Source: Plasmopara viticola (taxonomy: Eukaryota; Oomycota; Peronosporomycetes; Peronosporales; Peronosporaceae). From it: a stretch of 64,000 nt of DNA. The first letter of the stretch is position 1, and every line of letters starts with the position of its first letter. The position numbers and the translations under genes are program-made. The stretch covers positions 806,001-870,000 of the forward strand of contig MBPM02000007.1 of NCBI GenBank assembly GCA_001695595.3, in the 5' to 3' direction. Positions 47,006 through 58,710 of the stretch are shown here, one piece after another. Under the pieces are notes generated by a model. That model saw only the letters and a program-made list of their open reading frames with translations, was not told the origin of the DNA and searched no databases.

Positions 47006-47014
47006 ATTGAACAT

Positions 47015-47662
47015 GATTAAAATACAAGATGTGCATGTTATTTATGAGTAAGGCCTTCAAATATTACCACGCACATATTCTACACATTAACCAAATTAGT
47101 ACTAGCTTTCTGTGATTCATAATTAATTACTTTTTTTCTGTCGAATTAGAGCGTCATCGGGCTTGCGATCCATATCTTTGTTACCGATGCATATCTGTCG
47201 TATAACTCAGTAGCTACGTGACGCTAGAGCTTACGTACTCTGCGAGGTGAATTTATTTCATTCCCGTTCATCACGTGTCTTTGCACCTTGCAGTCCACCA
47301 AGCTTCAATTTGTATCTTGATTTGTTGAGACACAACAACGCTTGAAGTTTCGAGGGGATACCGTACTTGCACTCCCCCTCTCGGCGCCGCCCGTGTTCTC
47401 TGTAACTAATCGCATCTCGTTCCAGTCCCTTCGCAGTTGTCTCATTGTTTGACGTGGACCTTAAAGGACCAAATGTGGGCTATCTGACTGTCTGATCCCT
47501 TGTCCCTCCGACTGGTGCGATGCACGCAGTGTGCTTGCTTACTCTACCTGGTGTGTGCTTTTGCTATCGCAAATTTTCTCTTTTTTGCGCTTTTCTACAC
47601 AAATCGATGGGCCAAGGCTATTGAGTCCATTTGCAATCTTGCGTCACAGTGACAGTAACATC
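47015..47662. promoter_or_regulatory. Upstream region of the effector gene
   Basis: No gene is seen. The last 250 bases are expected to hold the promoter of the effector at 47663. A CTCATTGTTTGA stretch near 47441 loosely resembles the oomycete initiator (TCATT) region, but spacing to a flanking promoter element is not convincing. Confidence 0.3.
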
Positions 47663-49534
47663 ATGCGCTTTTGCTACTTACGCATTGCACTACTGACCAG
47701 TGCCATTGCTGCGAATGCGTCCACTGACACAGCAGAGAAGGATGCCCAATTGGCCGCATCACGCACGACGTCTTCGCCCCCACTTCGTCGTGATAACTTT
47801 ACTGCGTCAGTGGTCCCAGAGACTCACGAGCGAATGAGTGTCGATGACGAAGACAGGACCCATCCGACAATTGTGAAATTTGCCCAATTGATGGGAAAAA
47901 CTATCGAAGATGACGTCGTTCATGGTCTGAAAATACGAGTCTTTGACTCCTTGATAGGTCGTAGAATGACGCCGAAACTAGCCTACGATAAGATGGGTCC
48001 AAGCAGTGCAATAGACAACGTCTTATCGGACGACAAATGGACCAGATGGGCTTTCTTCGTCTACCAGCTCGGCCACCAGTTCGACGAGAATGGATACGAA
48101 TTTCTTGTGGCGGCAATGTCGGCCATTTATGACGCCGAAACATTCTCCGAGATCTTAATTACCGCGGCCAAGGCTGCAGACACACAACCTTTGGCCATTA
48201 ACCTGGCTAAAGTCGCCGACGATCACATCAAGAGTTTGGTTCTCAATCGATTGCCTGGTCTTTCCGGTGAACTACTTCGCCAGGCACCACATACGGCTGA
48301 ACAGGTAAAGCAGCCTCGTCTTGATCGTATCCGCGCGTACTTGGACGCGTTTGGTCGAGCTGACACGCTACCAGATAAAGATTTTTTCATTCTGACCAGC
48401 TATCTCAGTGTTTTTTTTCACAAGAATCACGTGGTCGGCGCAGGGGCATCTGTCTCCCGCGAGTTTTCTGACAGTGCTGCTTTACTCCAAACTTTGCTTT
48501 CGCTAAAGAATTATCACGATCCGCGTCGTCTTGACAATTTCGTGTCGATGTGGTTAGATGTAAACAACCCTCCGTCAAACATTGTGTCCATGCTGATGCA
48601 AGATAAAGCGACAGCTGACCAGCTGACCACCCTTTTCTCGGACGGACCATCACGGAACTTTTGGCTGCACTACTTGGAAAAGTACAATGCGATCAGTCGT
48701 GATGACGACTTTACGCACTTTGCAAACGCAAATTTCGAGCAACTTTGTCAAATGCTGTTTGCGGTGATAGACCAAGAGTTGCCTGCCGCTGACAAATACA
48801 TGGCGTATAGCACTATGCTTAAAATGCTGATTTCCCCATTTCAAGCCCGTCTCCGCGCGAGCCAGGACAATGTGTTTAATTTGATGTCGGTCATGTTGTG
48901 GGATCGAACACGTCCGTCCGTTGTCTTGACCATGCTGATGCGCGGGGAAGAAGACGCCAACAAATTTTACCTTTATTTTGTCAATCCGTCATCGAAAAAC
49001 TTCTGGGTGCGCTACCTCAAAACGTACAATCTTTTGAGTAAAGGTGTCGAGGACTTTACGGACACTGCAAACACCGATTTTGAGCAGCTTTTGATCATGC
49101 TGCACGATTGGAAAACGCAAGAGTTATCTAGAGCTGACAAATACTTGGCGGGAAGCATTATTATCAAGCTATTGATTTCACCAGAGATTACCAACGTCAT
49201 TACACACCGAAACTATCTGGCAGAGATGATGGCAAATTGGTTGGAGCAAAGGTTACATCCCTCTGAAGTGGTGAAAATGCTGGTCCTCGAAGATGTCAAA
49301 ACCGACTATTTCAAGATACTGTTTATGAATGAGCCGAGCTCGAAGCTTTGGGAGGACTACACAAAGGCGTATTACGCCAACATATTACCTTACCCGAGCT
49401 CTATAATAGCGACGCTCGTCCGTGCGTTCCGTTACGCAAATTTGAAAAGAATGTTTACCGATGCATCAACAGTTGAGGCCACGAGCGAGAAGGCGAAAGC
49501 TCTGCTTTCTTACCTTGACACATACAGCGTTTAA
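47663..49534 (+). CDS. Secreted tandem WY/LWY-repeat protein, RxLR-type effector candidate
   Basis: The first good start is the ATG at 47663; the open frame further upstream begins at GTG. The 623-residue protein has a signal peptide (about 1-19), then PPLRRD at 39-44 where RxLR would be, and a DDEDR block at 61-65 in place of the dEER motif. The rest is helical with WY/LWY-type units: three repeats show N-F/L-W-x3-Y with the Trp at residues 334, 448 and 563, each preceded by a V-x-x-ML-x5 segment, and two ADKY-x8-KLLIS-like blocks lie between. The regular 114-115-residue period fits tandem LWY modules, and a more divergent WY unit lies near residue 130. Such proteins are delivered into plant cells and act there; the host target cannot be read from sequence. 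It is intronless and lies isolated among repeats. Confidence 0.85.
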   Translation: MRFCYLRIALLTSAIAANASTDTAEKDAQLAASRTTSSPPLRRDNFTASVVPETHERMSVDDEDRTHPTIVKFAQLMGKTIEDDVVHGLKIRVFDSLIGRRMTPKLAYDKMGPSSAIDNVLSDDKWTRWAFFVYQLGHQFDENGYEFLVAAMSAIYDAETFSEILITAAKAADTQPLAINLAKVADDHIKSLVLNRLPGLSGELLRQAPHTAEQVKQPRLDRIRAYLDAFGRADTLPDKDFFILTSYLSVFFHKNHVVGAGASVSREFSDSAALLQTLLSLKNYHDPRRLDNFVSMWLDVNNPPSNIVSMLMQDKATADQLTTLFSDGPSRNFWLHYLEKYNAISRDDDFTHFANANFEQLCQMLFAVIDQELPAADKYMAYSTMLKMLISPFQARLRASQDNVFNLMSVMLWDRTRPSVVLTMLMRGEEDANKFYLYFVNPSSKNFWVRYLKTYNLLSKGVEDFTDTANTDFEQLLIMLHDWKTQELSRADKYLAGSIIIKLLISPEITNVITHRNYLAEMMANWLEQRLHPSEVVKMLVLEDVKTDYFKILFMNEPSSKLWEDYTKAYYANILPYPSSIIATLVRAFRYANLKRMFTDASTVEATSEKAKALLSYLDTYSV

Positions 49535-49931
49535 AGTCCGAAAACCAAGTCGCGAGGCATGAGAAGATTAGCTGAAAAGGGTTTTTAATCGAAAAAGAGT
49601 TAAGTGAACATCGAATGGAAAATCGACATCCTGCTTACCTTGGCCGAACAAATTGCACGGGGACGAAGTCGTCTCTGCTTTTGTCACTGCAACTTTACGC
49701 CTAAGCAACTCTAGCTCTAGTGTCAAGCGACGACTTTGCCATTAGAACACCACAACCCCCAGAAAAAAGATGCAAAGTGATAAATTACATCATTCCTCGA
49801 AGGCCACTTGAATACCTTGCGTGTAACGTAAAAGGTACAATTTATGATATATTTCATCATCTCTTCAACTAATTGTCAGGGTACTTGTACCGTCGCCATC
49901 CCGTGACCGCAAGAGGTCATTTTCTATGATT
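49535..49931. other. 3' flank of the effector gene
   Basis: No gene is visible. The interval contains the effector's 3' untranslated region and ordinary A+T-rich spacer up to the SINE-like copy. Confidence 0.4.
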
Positions 49932-49941
49932 AGTAAGCAAT

Positions 49942-50268
49942 GTTTTCGGAAAAGGTTGGGGTGACGCCCTCCTTCCAAGCGCGGGGGCTAAATGCTCGCG
50001 CGCTTCGGGCAGGTGCGCTCGGGCATCTGCAGGTCTCTAACGAGTCTCACCCTCGACGCGACGGTCTCCAGCACCAGGGCGCCACCTGGGCTCTTACCAA
50101 GTCAGAGCTAAGCAAAATAATGGAAGACCCTCAAGACCTCGGTGCTGGCTGCACTGCCCGCCGAACGAGACTCGACGTATGCGGACACCACTCTATGCCG
50201 TGGACTAGCCAGACTGAGCCTAGCACGTGCATAACTTGGCAACGCGATAACGTAATACATTACATTAC
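49942..50268 (+). mobile_element. SINE-like element, copy 2 (327 bp)
   Basis: This is the same 327-bp family as 44737-45063, here on the plus strand, ending in ATACATTACATTAC. It is flanked by perfect 10-bp duplications AGTAAGCAAT (49932-49941 and 50269-50278). It is GC-rich compared with its surroundings. An open frame of about 110 codons runs through it, but I treat that as incidental. Confidence 0.8.
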
Positions 50269-50278
50269 AGTAAGCAAT

Positions 50279-51950
50279 AATCAACTTTCGAGGATGTAAA
50301 GCACATTAAGAACTATTACCTCAGTAAGTTGCAATAGGAACTCGTTGTGACGAAGGCAAATACCTCCCGTGGAAGAGACTGATGAGATGCCGCCATTGGT
50401 AAGAGGTGCCGACGAACTTATTTTCACGACGGGATTTGAGTGATGAACTCGAGCCATAATAATGTCCGATCGACACAAAAGCACGAAGCCAAAACCAACA
50501 CTATTCACTTGTAGTGAGCTACTTTTTAAATCTAAATACGTAAGAATCTAGCTCGACGAAAACGCTTCAGGGTGCACCTGTCTGCTTCTTGCTCGGTCCA
50601 TCAAGCTATTCATCTTGGCATTACACTCGCGTTTATAGTGCTGCTTGCAAAATATATTGCTGTCAAACATGACACGACGTTCCTCCTTTTGTAGATCTCG
50701 TAGCAATTGACTCAGTGTGATCCTGATGCTACTGCAGCTTTTCCTCTCTTCTGTCGGGTATTGACAATGTTTTTTAGTGAAAGAGAAAGAAGACGCGTAC
50801 TTTCATACCTCTGTGTTTGCTCGCTCAGCTCGTCATCAAAATCTAAACTCCTGGCAGCTCACTTCTTTACCTGCAAATGATAATTTCAACTCGCACATTC
50901 TTTAGTGTATGGTCCAAGTGCGTGGATGTACCGCTATAAAAGAAAGAGACTAATATCGATGACGATATGGCTACGCTGCAGTCGCAATATTGCATCAGAT
51001 AAATAGCCTAAAGCTCGAGGTAAGCAATTGTGTCATTTTGTGTATGTTTTAGTATACGACGAAAGTACGCAAAGTCTTGTTATAATGGCTAATTCGCGGC
51101 GCACTAAAAGAGTGATGACGATCCATGTCAAATTCTAAACAGTCCAAAATCATCGAATTGTACTCCCTTCCTTGCTATCTCGCACTGATTGACTGTCGGT
51201 CTTTTAAATTTGCCTCCTTTTTCGCCCTTACCTAGGAAGAATACAGGGATCTGACAAAAGTCGAGTGTGTTCCAAGCCTAATCTTAATTGTTTGTTGCAG
51301 CGGAACATTGAGCAGCACGTTGCGTTGAGAAACACTAGTGATCGAGACTAACGCGTGTAGCCCACTAAACACTCGGACATATAGCATTCTTTAAAGCCTC
51401 TCAAGGTCATTGCTGTATAAAAGTCTAGTTTGAAAGAACAAAATTGTAGATGACACGGCTGATACGGATAATACGGACAACGGTCTTGTATACGCCAGCT
51501 TTGGTATGACGTTAGATAAAATTATTCGCGGAGGAAGCTTATTAGGTGTCAGCCGTCGGACGTATATCTCTGATTTTTGCTTACGTAGCAACCCATCAAT
51601 TGTTTCTCAATTATTTCATTCTTGTCCCCTTTGATGAAAATAAGAGACCGTTTAATCCTAAGACGGTATCTCGGATTACCTCCATCAGATGGGATAGATT
51701 TGAAGAGTAACCAAATTTGGATTTTCTATAAACAACCTTTAATTAAGCTCTTGAATCAATTTGATCTTCAGTATCCAGTGTTTTCTTAGGCGGTATTGTA
51801 AGATCCGTGTTAAAACCGACAACCTTAGAATTCGGATGAACCTGAGGGTTTCAATCTAATGTATCGGGGCGAGCTTGTAACTCTAATCAGTAGTATCTGA
51901 GCGAGCCTTTAAATTTCTTGCAGTTGTTTTAAGGAAAGCCTGTATTTTTT
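50279..51950. other. Spacer, no supported gene
   Basis: No coding sequence, RNA gene or repeat could be supported. Base composition becomes more A+T-rich from about 51.6 kb onwards, entering the virus-like region. Confidence 0.4.
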
Positions 51951-53070
51951 TTCTGCGTATTAGGGCAAGCCTGTAATCTCTTATCCGATATATCGAGATT
52001 TGTTCGCATCTCACTAATAATTTTATTTACCTGAGGAAGCGATGTTAAGGCCTCAATTTCTTAAAGAATTCATTAATCAATGTTTTTACGGGGCTCAGAC
52101 AAATCTGTCTGAGCTGATGTTGGAATGATGCGTCCGGTGAAGATATTGTTTTATCAACATCGCTTGCACACGATGCCTTTATATACATGTTGTGCTTAAT
52201 TTTGGTTTGTCGGATACGTCGCTGTGCTCGTAATATGAGTTTCTGCTATCGCTCAGCGAGAACTCTGCAATCAGGAAATATCTTGAATCCGCTATAAAAA
52301 ATAACGATCGCTTAATGTCTATAATACCTACCACAAATTAGACATCACTGAGTCATGAAGAAATGGTTGATGTGCATGACAAATATCAATTCTTACATTC
52401 ATGAGTACTGGCAAATGGCTTTTGGTTTGGTGGAATAGAATCCCGAATATTTACTTAAGCCCGTGAAGATACCTTTTATTCACAATTGTTGTGTTAATAC
52501 TGGCTACTGGATCCAATAAGATTAGCTCATTCTTGATTCGACTCACCTCCTGAATGAATCATATTTCACGTCGCAAATTTGTGAGCTCGTTACTTACTTC
52601 AGCATTTGGTATAGCATGACTTTCTATCTATATCCATGATTATATTCTGCTTTCGATTAAGATTCCAATGATAAATCAATCAATTGTAGCAAAAGGATTT
52701 TGTACGCTTAACCATAGTCAACATAGCGATTTGTTTTTTGTTATTGCTCAGTACTCCTTCTCGAGGGTTGATTAACGGTTCTTGTTGACCAATCGAAGAT
52801 TGCCTTGCACTTACCATGTTGGATCTTCGTAGCTCTTAGCGAGAAAATTATATTTATCAGACTTAATTCTTTCATGTTTTATAATTCTCTCCGCTTCGTA
52901 CAGCTGAGTCCTATCGATTTTGCATTAGTCATCTCTGCTTTGAAGATCTATACAGAGTAAGACCATTTTTGAATCGAATTTGGACCCGGTAACTATCAAT
53001 ACTAATTATCTCATAGACGGTCTTTCTTCATCGAGCTGATTCATTGTCGAAAGTTCCCTTGCTAAGTATA
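51950..53070. other. A+T-rich stretch downstream of the decayed polymerase
   Basis: On the minus strand there are short coding-like pieces (for example near 52000 and near 52150-52280), but none carries a known motif. They may be remnants of a further gene of the virus-like element. Confidence 0.3.
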
Positions 53071-53074
53071 GATT

Positions 53075-56000
53075 TTAATCTGTTTGTCTGATTATAAGTG
53101 ACCATTCAGTTTGTACCTTTACACATTCTAAACACCTTGTTGTTCCCTTTGAACGTGATGCGTTCTTTGACAACAAATTCAAAGTTCTGAGGACAAAATA
53201 CGTCCTAGTTCCGAAACCTCTGAACTTCTTCAGCTGAAAGCTTGATCTTTGGCAGCTCAGTCTTTCTGTCGATTTCATTATCTAGATAACAAATATAGTT
53301 TTTGGAAATGAGACTGATCGTCGCCATGCAACAAAATTTTGTCTTGAAGAGACATTGGGGTATGACGGTCAACTCTTGCATTCTCCTTCGTGTCATTGCG
53401 TGAAAATCAATGATCTTTGTGCTGATTGTAATAGTAAAGTAGCTCAGGCTTCATTAAAACAGAAAAAAAGATCTTAAGAGCTGAAAGCAATGTAGTCTGA
53501 GTCTGTGTCCATTTCCTGGTACTTAATCGAAGTAGAAGTCAACGCAGTCATAGTAAAAATGTATCATGCGTAACTTACCGAGCTGATAGACGTCAAGATA
53601 TGGATGATTTGGGTCTCGGAGATTAATGCAATTCTTCGGTCTTACGATTTCCACTGTCTCATCGTTTAGCTCGGTCTTTGACCTGAATGTAAAATGCTCT
53701 GTAGTTTTGTAGATTGTATTTCCATCTGACATAAATTGATTTTTTTTATGCTTGCTCATATCCAACCGAAAGCACTAGTTTTATCATCTCAGCAATCATG
53801 CTATTACTCTTGATTAACTCATCAACATCGGGTACTTCTCTTCCATTCATCAGATTGAAATCCATAGTCTTTAGATAAAGATATGACCGTCTCAGTTGAT
53901 ATCTGATAGCTTTTGAAACATTTTTTGACATTGCCCTGGTCATCTTCTAAACACTATTTGAAAGAGATTTCTTGGGATTGTATTGAGATATTTTTGCTTT
54001 GTTCACATCTCACTCGCGTCGTGCATCGGACAATTGGTTCATGAACGCCCCAAACGGTCGTCTGAGTTTGCTTTGATAAGGCTGTAAATATCTAAGATCA
54101 CGATTCCATGATCGAGACACCACTTCAAAAAAGGCGCATAAATCATGATCTTTTTCCCGAGGTAGCTTTTTTAATGAGCTTGCGGCTCATCTTTGACATG
54201 ATCTTACCACGACATTAATTGTCGTCAAACATGGAAAACCGAAAATTTTTCTGTCATTTCAATAAACGCGTTCTGAAGACTTAATGTCGCATTCAAGGAC
54301 TCTAAATAACTATCTATTCTTTATACGACAACACCGTCGACTATATTGTCGTATACTTTGATTGTTGTCGGACGCCCGCAAGAAATCTGATCATTAAAGC
54401 ACCATTGATCCTTCGCAATGTATTCAAATGATTCTCTTACAATCTTTAACTTCTCGAATTATAGTCTCGTTTCGCTTTGCACACCGATTAAAGATATTAG
54501 GGGGTCCTCCTTCGATGCTAGTTATCATCCTGCGGTAGATAGCTGATTCTTCATCTTCGATAATGTAGACCAGCCGGTCAGAATTGAACTCGATGAAATC
54601 CTGTATACATCAACAGAAGCGCCCTAAATGCCACCAGCACGAGCAAAAAGCTTTTATAGTTATGTCTTCACGAGAGACATTGCAAATATCACAGTAGATC
54701 ATTCTATTACCATCCTCATGGCCTTTCTTGCTATTGAACCGACCAGCTGATACATTCTGCTGACTGAGTTTTGACGTAGCAGTATATACGTCATTTCTCA
54801 ATAAATCATCGCGATGTTGCATGATCATTGCAAAGTCGCGTTCGGCGCCTGATGTATCCCAAGTATCGTTTTCCAGGGAATTCGAATGATGCGGGAGGCT
54901 TTTATCTTGATTTATATACTCTCGAGCCTTGTACATGACCTTGTAGCTCAGGCATGGGAGAGAGACACCATCACGAAACATAGTTAAGGCAAAACGCTTT
55001 GAACAGCTCTCTTTGCTTCTGTATAGCCAAGATAAATGGCTCAACGTCGAGACTGTCTTACCAAATGAGTAGATCCTTGATCATTTTCATTCCATAGGGC
55101 TCTCAAACAGACTGTACTCGTTTGTTTTCAACGTCACTGATATTTGAGCACCAAAGTTTGGTATAGAACGCTGATTTGGGAGGAAGCAATGTCTTATTGA
55201 AAAATTCGAAGCTGGTGATGTACTCATATGGGAAAATACATTTGCTTAGTTTGCACGTACTTGTCTTCACATTGACGTTAGTTTTAACTTATCCATTGTA
55301 GACCGTTCTGCCGATACATAGTTGATGATGTAAAGTATTTTGAAGCTATCGGTGGAGATAGCCTTGTGTCCACCATTCTTGATTATTGATTATGAGTTTG
55401 ACAATGTCGATCCCGATTGAACCAAACAGCTCGTTCTTGATAAAGTCGATGTCATACTTCTACTATTGAGACCGAGTACTGGTGTTTGCATCATAGTGTC
55501 GTCGAGAACTTTCAGATCCTGTTCGAGAAAATGTTTAACTTCCATTCAATTATGAATTTTCGATTTCTCGAGAGGATGCTTCTTAATGTTTTCAAGCGCA
55601 ATGCCGTTTATAATACGAGGAATAGCCACTTCAAAGATAGATGGACGCTTCTCCATCGAATGGTCGATAACCTTAAACATATTCTTCTGGCTGTCGCTAA
55701 TGAAACCCGCCACCTCCTTCATGTAGGTGATCATATTATTAACCAATCGTTTTGGCTCTGTACGAAGTAAACACCATGTGTCCGTAGCCAAACTGTCTGA
55801 GATTTTAATCAATACAGGGACATGCTGATTATCACACATCGTACTGATTCCATGTGCCTCAGTAAATGGCTTTAGAATCGCCTCGAAGTCGCAAGAAACG
55901 AAGAGATCGAGGTAATAATCAATGTTTTTGACCGAATTCTTATGGATCAGCTTCTTGGTTCTGTTTGTGTAATTGGCTAGATTTGACTCAAATGCATCTG

Positions 56001-57000
56001 ATTTATTCTGATCACATTTGTTCTTCGTATGAGCTTGTTGTTTACAAAAACTATTGAGCACTTGGACCAGTTGTACCGCGACTGGACCTTATCGCTATCT
56101 TCGATGTAAAAGGCATGTCCATCATTAGAAAGGATAATAAGTGTATTATCATGTTCATAACGGTAGGTTCAATGCAATCGACCGCATTAGCATTGAGTAC
56201 ATATCTACATAGGCAAAGCTTCCAGCGGATCGAACTCAAGCAAATCGATTGGCTCGAAGCTTTGAAATTCTGAGTGGGAACGCTTGCCTTTGTACAATAT
56301 TTCTTGAATGCTATTTTCTACTAGAGCTCAAACCTTTCGTTGATTCTTTTCTTCTTGTAAATGATATGCAATGCGAAAAAAAATGCACTTGTCGTGGAAA
56401 GTTAGTAATATATCCACTTTTGTAAATGAAGCCAAGAACTATAGCTTAGATATCGCCATGAGCATGATCACGGTAATCGATCAAGATTATGAAAGCATTG
56501 ATCGATTTTGCCTTGACCCCAGTCTTCGGATAGTTGAGAGTATTCGATAGCTCTTTCATTCGATTATCCGCAATCACCTTTCTTGCATCGGCCCTGCTAC
56601 TTGCTAGGACTGGTTTAACATAGGCGTTGGTGTTAGCTATGTCTGATTAAAAGTAGATCTCAGTTTTACCGACAGGGTCATGCAAAGTATATCCGAGTGC
56701 AAGATTGACCTTGTAAGCCTTCTTTTACGTAAGAAGCACATCCTCAAGCTCATAATGAAACTCATTAGCAGGGATGTGCTCGTACAGATGCTCTTCACCT
56801 TATAATCCTGCATTCTGTTTATACCTCGGCTCATTGCTACAATTCTGGTGATAGGTTACCTCGCCAATTTTATAGTGCTTGGCAACAAGCTCGAAGTTCT
56901 TTGGATTGGTTGGGTTTCCTGTATACACCGTTTTATCGGTGTGGCCACGTACCTTAACGCGGTAGTTTGTACCCTATTTCAGGTCTAAGACGTAGACACT
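53075..57000 (-). pseudogene. Decayed family-B DNA polymerase (protein-primed type) of a virus-like element
   Basis: A coding remnant of about 3.9 kb runs on the minus strand in many frames with stops. Recognisable pieces in order: an N-terminal AYKVNLALGYTL-like block (about 56.7 kb); a DFEAIL exonuclease-like motif (about 55.9 kb); a MFRDGVSLPCLSYK block (about 54.95 kb); GGPPNIFNR (about 54.5 kb); IAEMIKLVL, the start of polymerase motif B, damaged just after (about 53.79 kb); VYQLGKLRMI (about 53.57 kb); the catalytic DTDS of motif C at 53509-53498, in a different frame; and a C-terminal KGTTRCLE block (about 53.15 kb). This order is that of DNA_pol_B_2 polymerases found in Polintons/Mavericks, adintoviruses and related elements. 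The gene cannot give a functional product as it stands. Confidence 0.8.
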
Positions 57001-57555
57001 AAAGTTCTTCAAGTTCGAAGGCAAACATAATTGCTATATATCGCTGGCGATATTATTTCCACTTACAATAATCAACCCAACTTTCTTTACTTCAATTTAG
57101 ATAGAATAGCTCACTCTGATTCGGTATCATTTCTAGTAAATGCTTATTTTATCCGCTACCAGATTTACTTTCAATGTTCCTTATCGTACTTCCTTTGACT
57201 TTCTGACTTCCCCTCGCGAATTTTGGGACTCTCTTCAAGTGTGTGTAATCTTCTTTTGGTATGCTTCAGGTGAGTAAGTTATATTTATTGACTTATTGCT
57301 ATTAGGATTAAAAATCTATATTCTCATACTAAGTACGGATACTACTCCCCCTGCTTTTGAGAACTGAAAATGCTATGCTAGATTGCACTTGTACCATTAT
57401 ATATGTACCATATGAAGTTAATACAGAGGTAAGGCACTTTTATTTTTGACACACAACATGCATAACGAATGGGTCTATCGTTTAAAACTACTCACTGAGA
57501 CGCAATCACAGTGCTACAATACGGGTGGCTGATTCATGGCGGACACACAAGAGCG
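57001..57555. other. A+T-rich spacer
   Basis: No motif or convincing frame was found. It lies between the 5' end of the polymerase remnant and the 3' end of the two-exon gene. Confidence 0.35.
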
Positions 57556-58229
57556 TCAAATGAAAATTCGACGCAATCGCTGGCCGTTTCGACGAGTCGG
57601 TACAAGATTGTTCAATTTTGATCGCTGCGCTTTCGTATCCGTGAGGTGATACGACGTGGCGATATATCGCTCGACATTGTTCACAACTGGAAGAGCAACT
57701 TGCGCAGCATCTAGCAAGAAATCATCGTTTTGGAGGGCACTCAGAGTCATTACAACGGCAGCAAACTGTTCTAGTGTATTTGGCGCCAGCAACACACGCC
57801 CACAGCGACCACCTCCCACTTGGCAAAGCTCGTGAACGAGATCATCTGTGAACGAGTTGACCGTGATCTGTGGGGGCCGTGTCTGCAACCAACCAGGCGC
57901 ACGGGCTGGGTTCTGAGCATTCGCTGCCGCCACAAACGCGTTCAGATTGTTCAAGTCCCAGCTCAACACGAATCCAGGATCGTCGTCATCGACTTGAATC
58001 GACGAAAGGTATTCATTCAACTACGTATAGCAAAAACCGTTGATATCATGGGTTTCGCAATTCAGTTATGCGTACTCACCACTGGGATTGCTGCGCGGAG
58101 GGAATACACGTCACGCAGCCTCTCGTCAAACGAGTCAGCCGAGACAAGCGCGCGGGAAGAAGTTGACTTCATTCGTGTCCTGCGCTTCCACCAGTCTGCA
58201 ATGCGACGTCTTGTGCCTTGTTCGCTCAT
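57556..58229 (-). CDS. Two-exon gene of unknown function inside the virus-like region
   Basis: Exons are 58229-58080 and 58020-57556, joined by a 59-bp intron with an excellent donor (GTGAGT) and a TACGTAG acceptor, giving 204 residues. The first exon is basic (MSEQGTRRRIADWWKRRTR); the second is acidic and helical with long Ala/Asn/Leu stretches and a final basic tail (RRNGQRLRRIFI). I recognise no domain. Composition is clearly more G+C-rich than the flanking sequence, and the intron is of host type, so it is either a host gene beside or within the insertion or a later arrival. It could be the surviving 5' part of a longer protein. Confidence 0.55.
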
Positions 58230-58710
58230 TCGTTCTTTCCGCTCTTTCCTGTCGCTTTTTTCGCTCACTTTCTCACATTCTCACGCGATGAGTACCACGT
58301 CACAAAGGTCATCACTCATCTGATCCAATATTTACCGGTATCCTTTGATAATGAGTAATTTATAGTCAAATTATATACCGGTATAGTCTTTTCTGTTGAC
58401 CGAAGCATATACTGCTCATTTGGCCCAGCCTACTAGATTGAAAGTGATCCTTTTTCTCTTTTCTTACTGAATAAGAAAAAAAAAAATTCACAACCCAATT
58501 TTTCTAAATGCGCTTTATCTTTCTTTGTCGATAAATGGTTACCATCATGATGACGCCAAAACTTGACCCGCATGGCCCACTTTGCCGATGCGGCCGTTTC
58601 TGCTCTTGCAAGGATCTGTTCCAGCGAAAGCTGCTATTCGTTCTATGACTGGTCTCAGGGTTTATGACAGCGACAGCGATAGTGTTTCTAGAGATGGAGC
58701 CCGTTAGACT
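58230..58710. other. Upstream spacer, partly A+T-rich
   Basis: It contains the expected promoter of the two-exon gene on its left side. A short plus-strand frame at about 58644-58707 (MTGLRVYDSDSDSV...) ends at a stop just before the ORF at 58711, in a different frame. No other feature was found. Confidence 0.3.

Noticed and set aside
49942..50060. Pol III A-box and B-box in the SINE-like head
   Set aside because: GGTCTCTAACGAGTC and nearby sequences only loosely resemble box B, and no matching box A at the right spacing was found, so a tRNA origin is not claimed.
49940..50299. Open frame of about 119 codons across the SINE-like copy, with a partly matching frame in copy 1
   Set aside because: It lies inside a non-coding-type element, starts in the target-site flank, and similarity between copies is explained by the repeat itself.
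55486..55770. Plus-strand frame of 94 codons in the virus-like region
   Set aside because: It is antisense to a clear polymerase segment on the minus strand (55546-56061).
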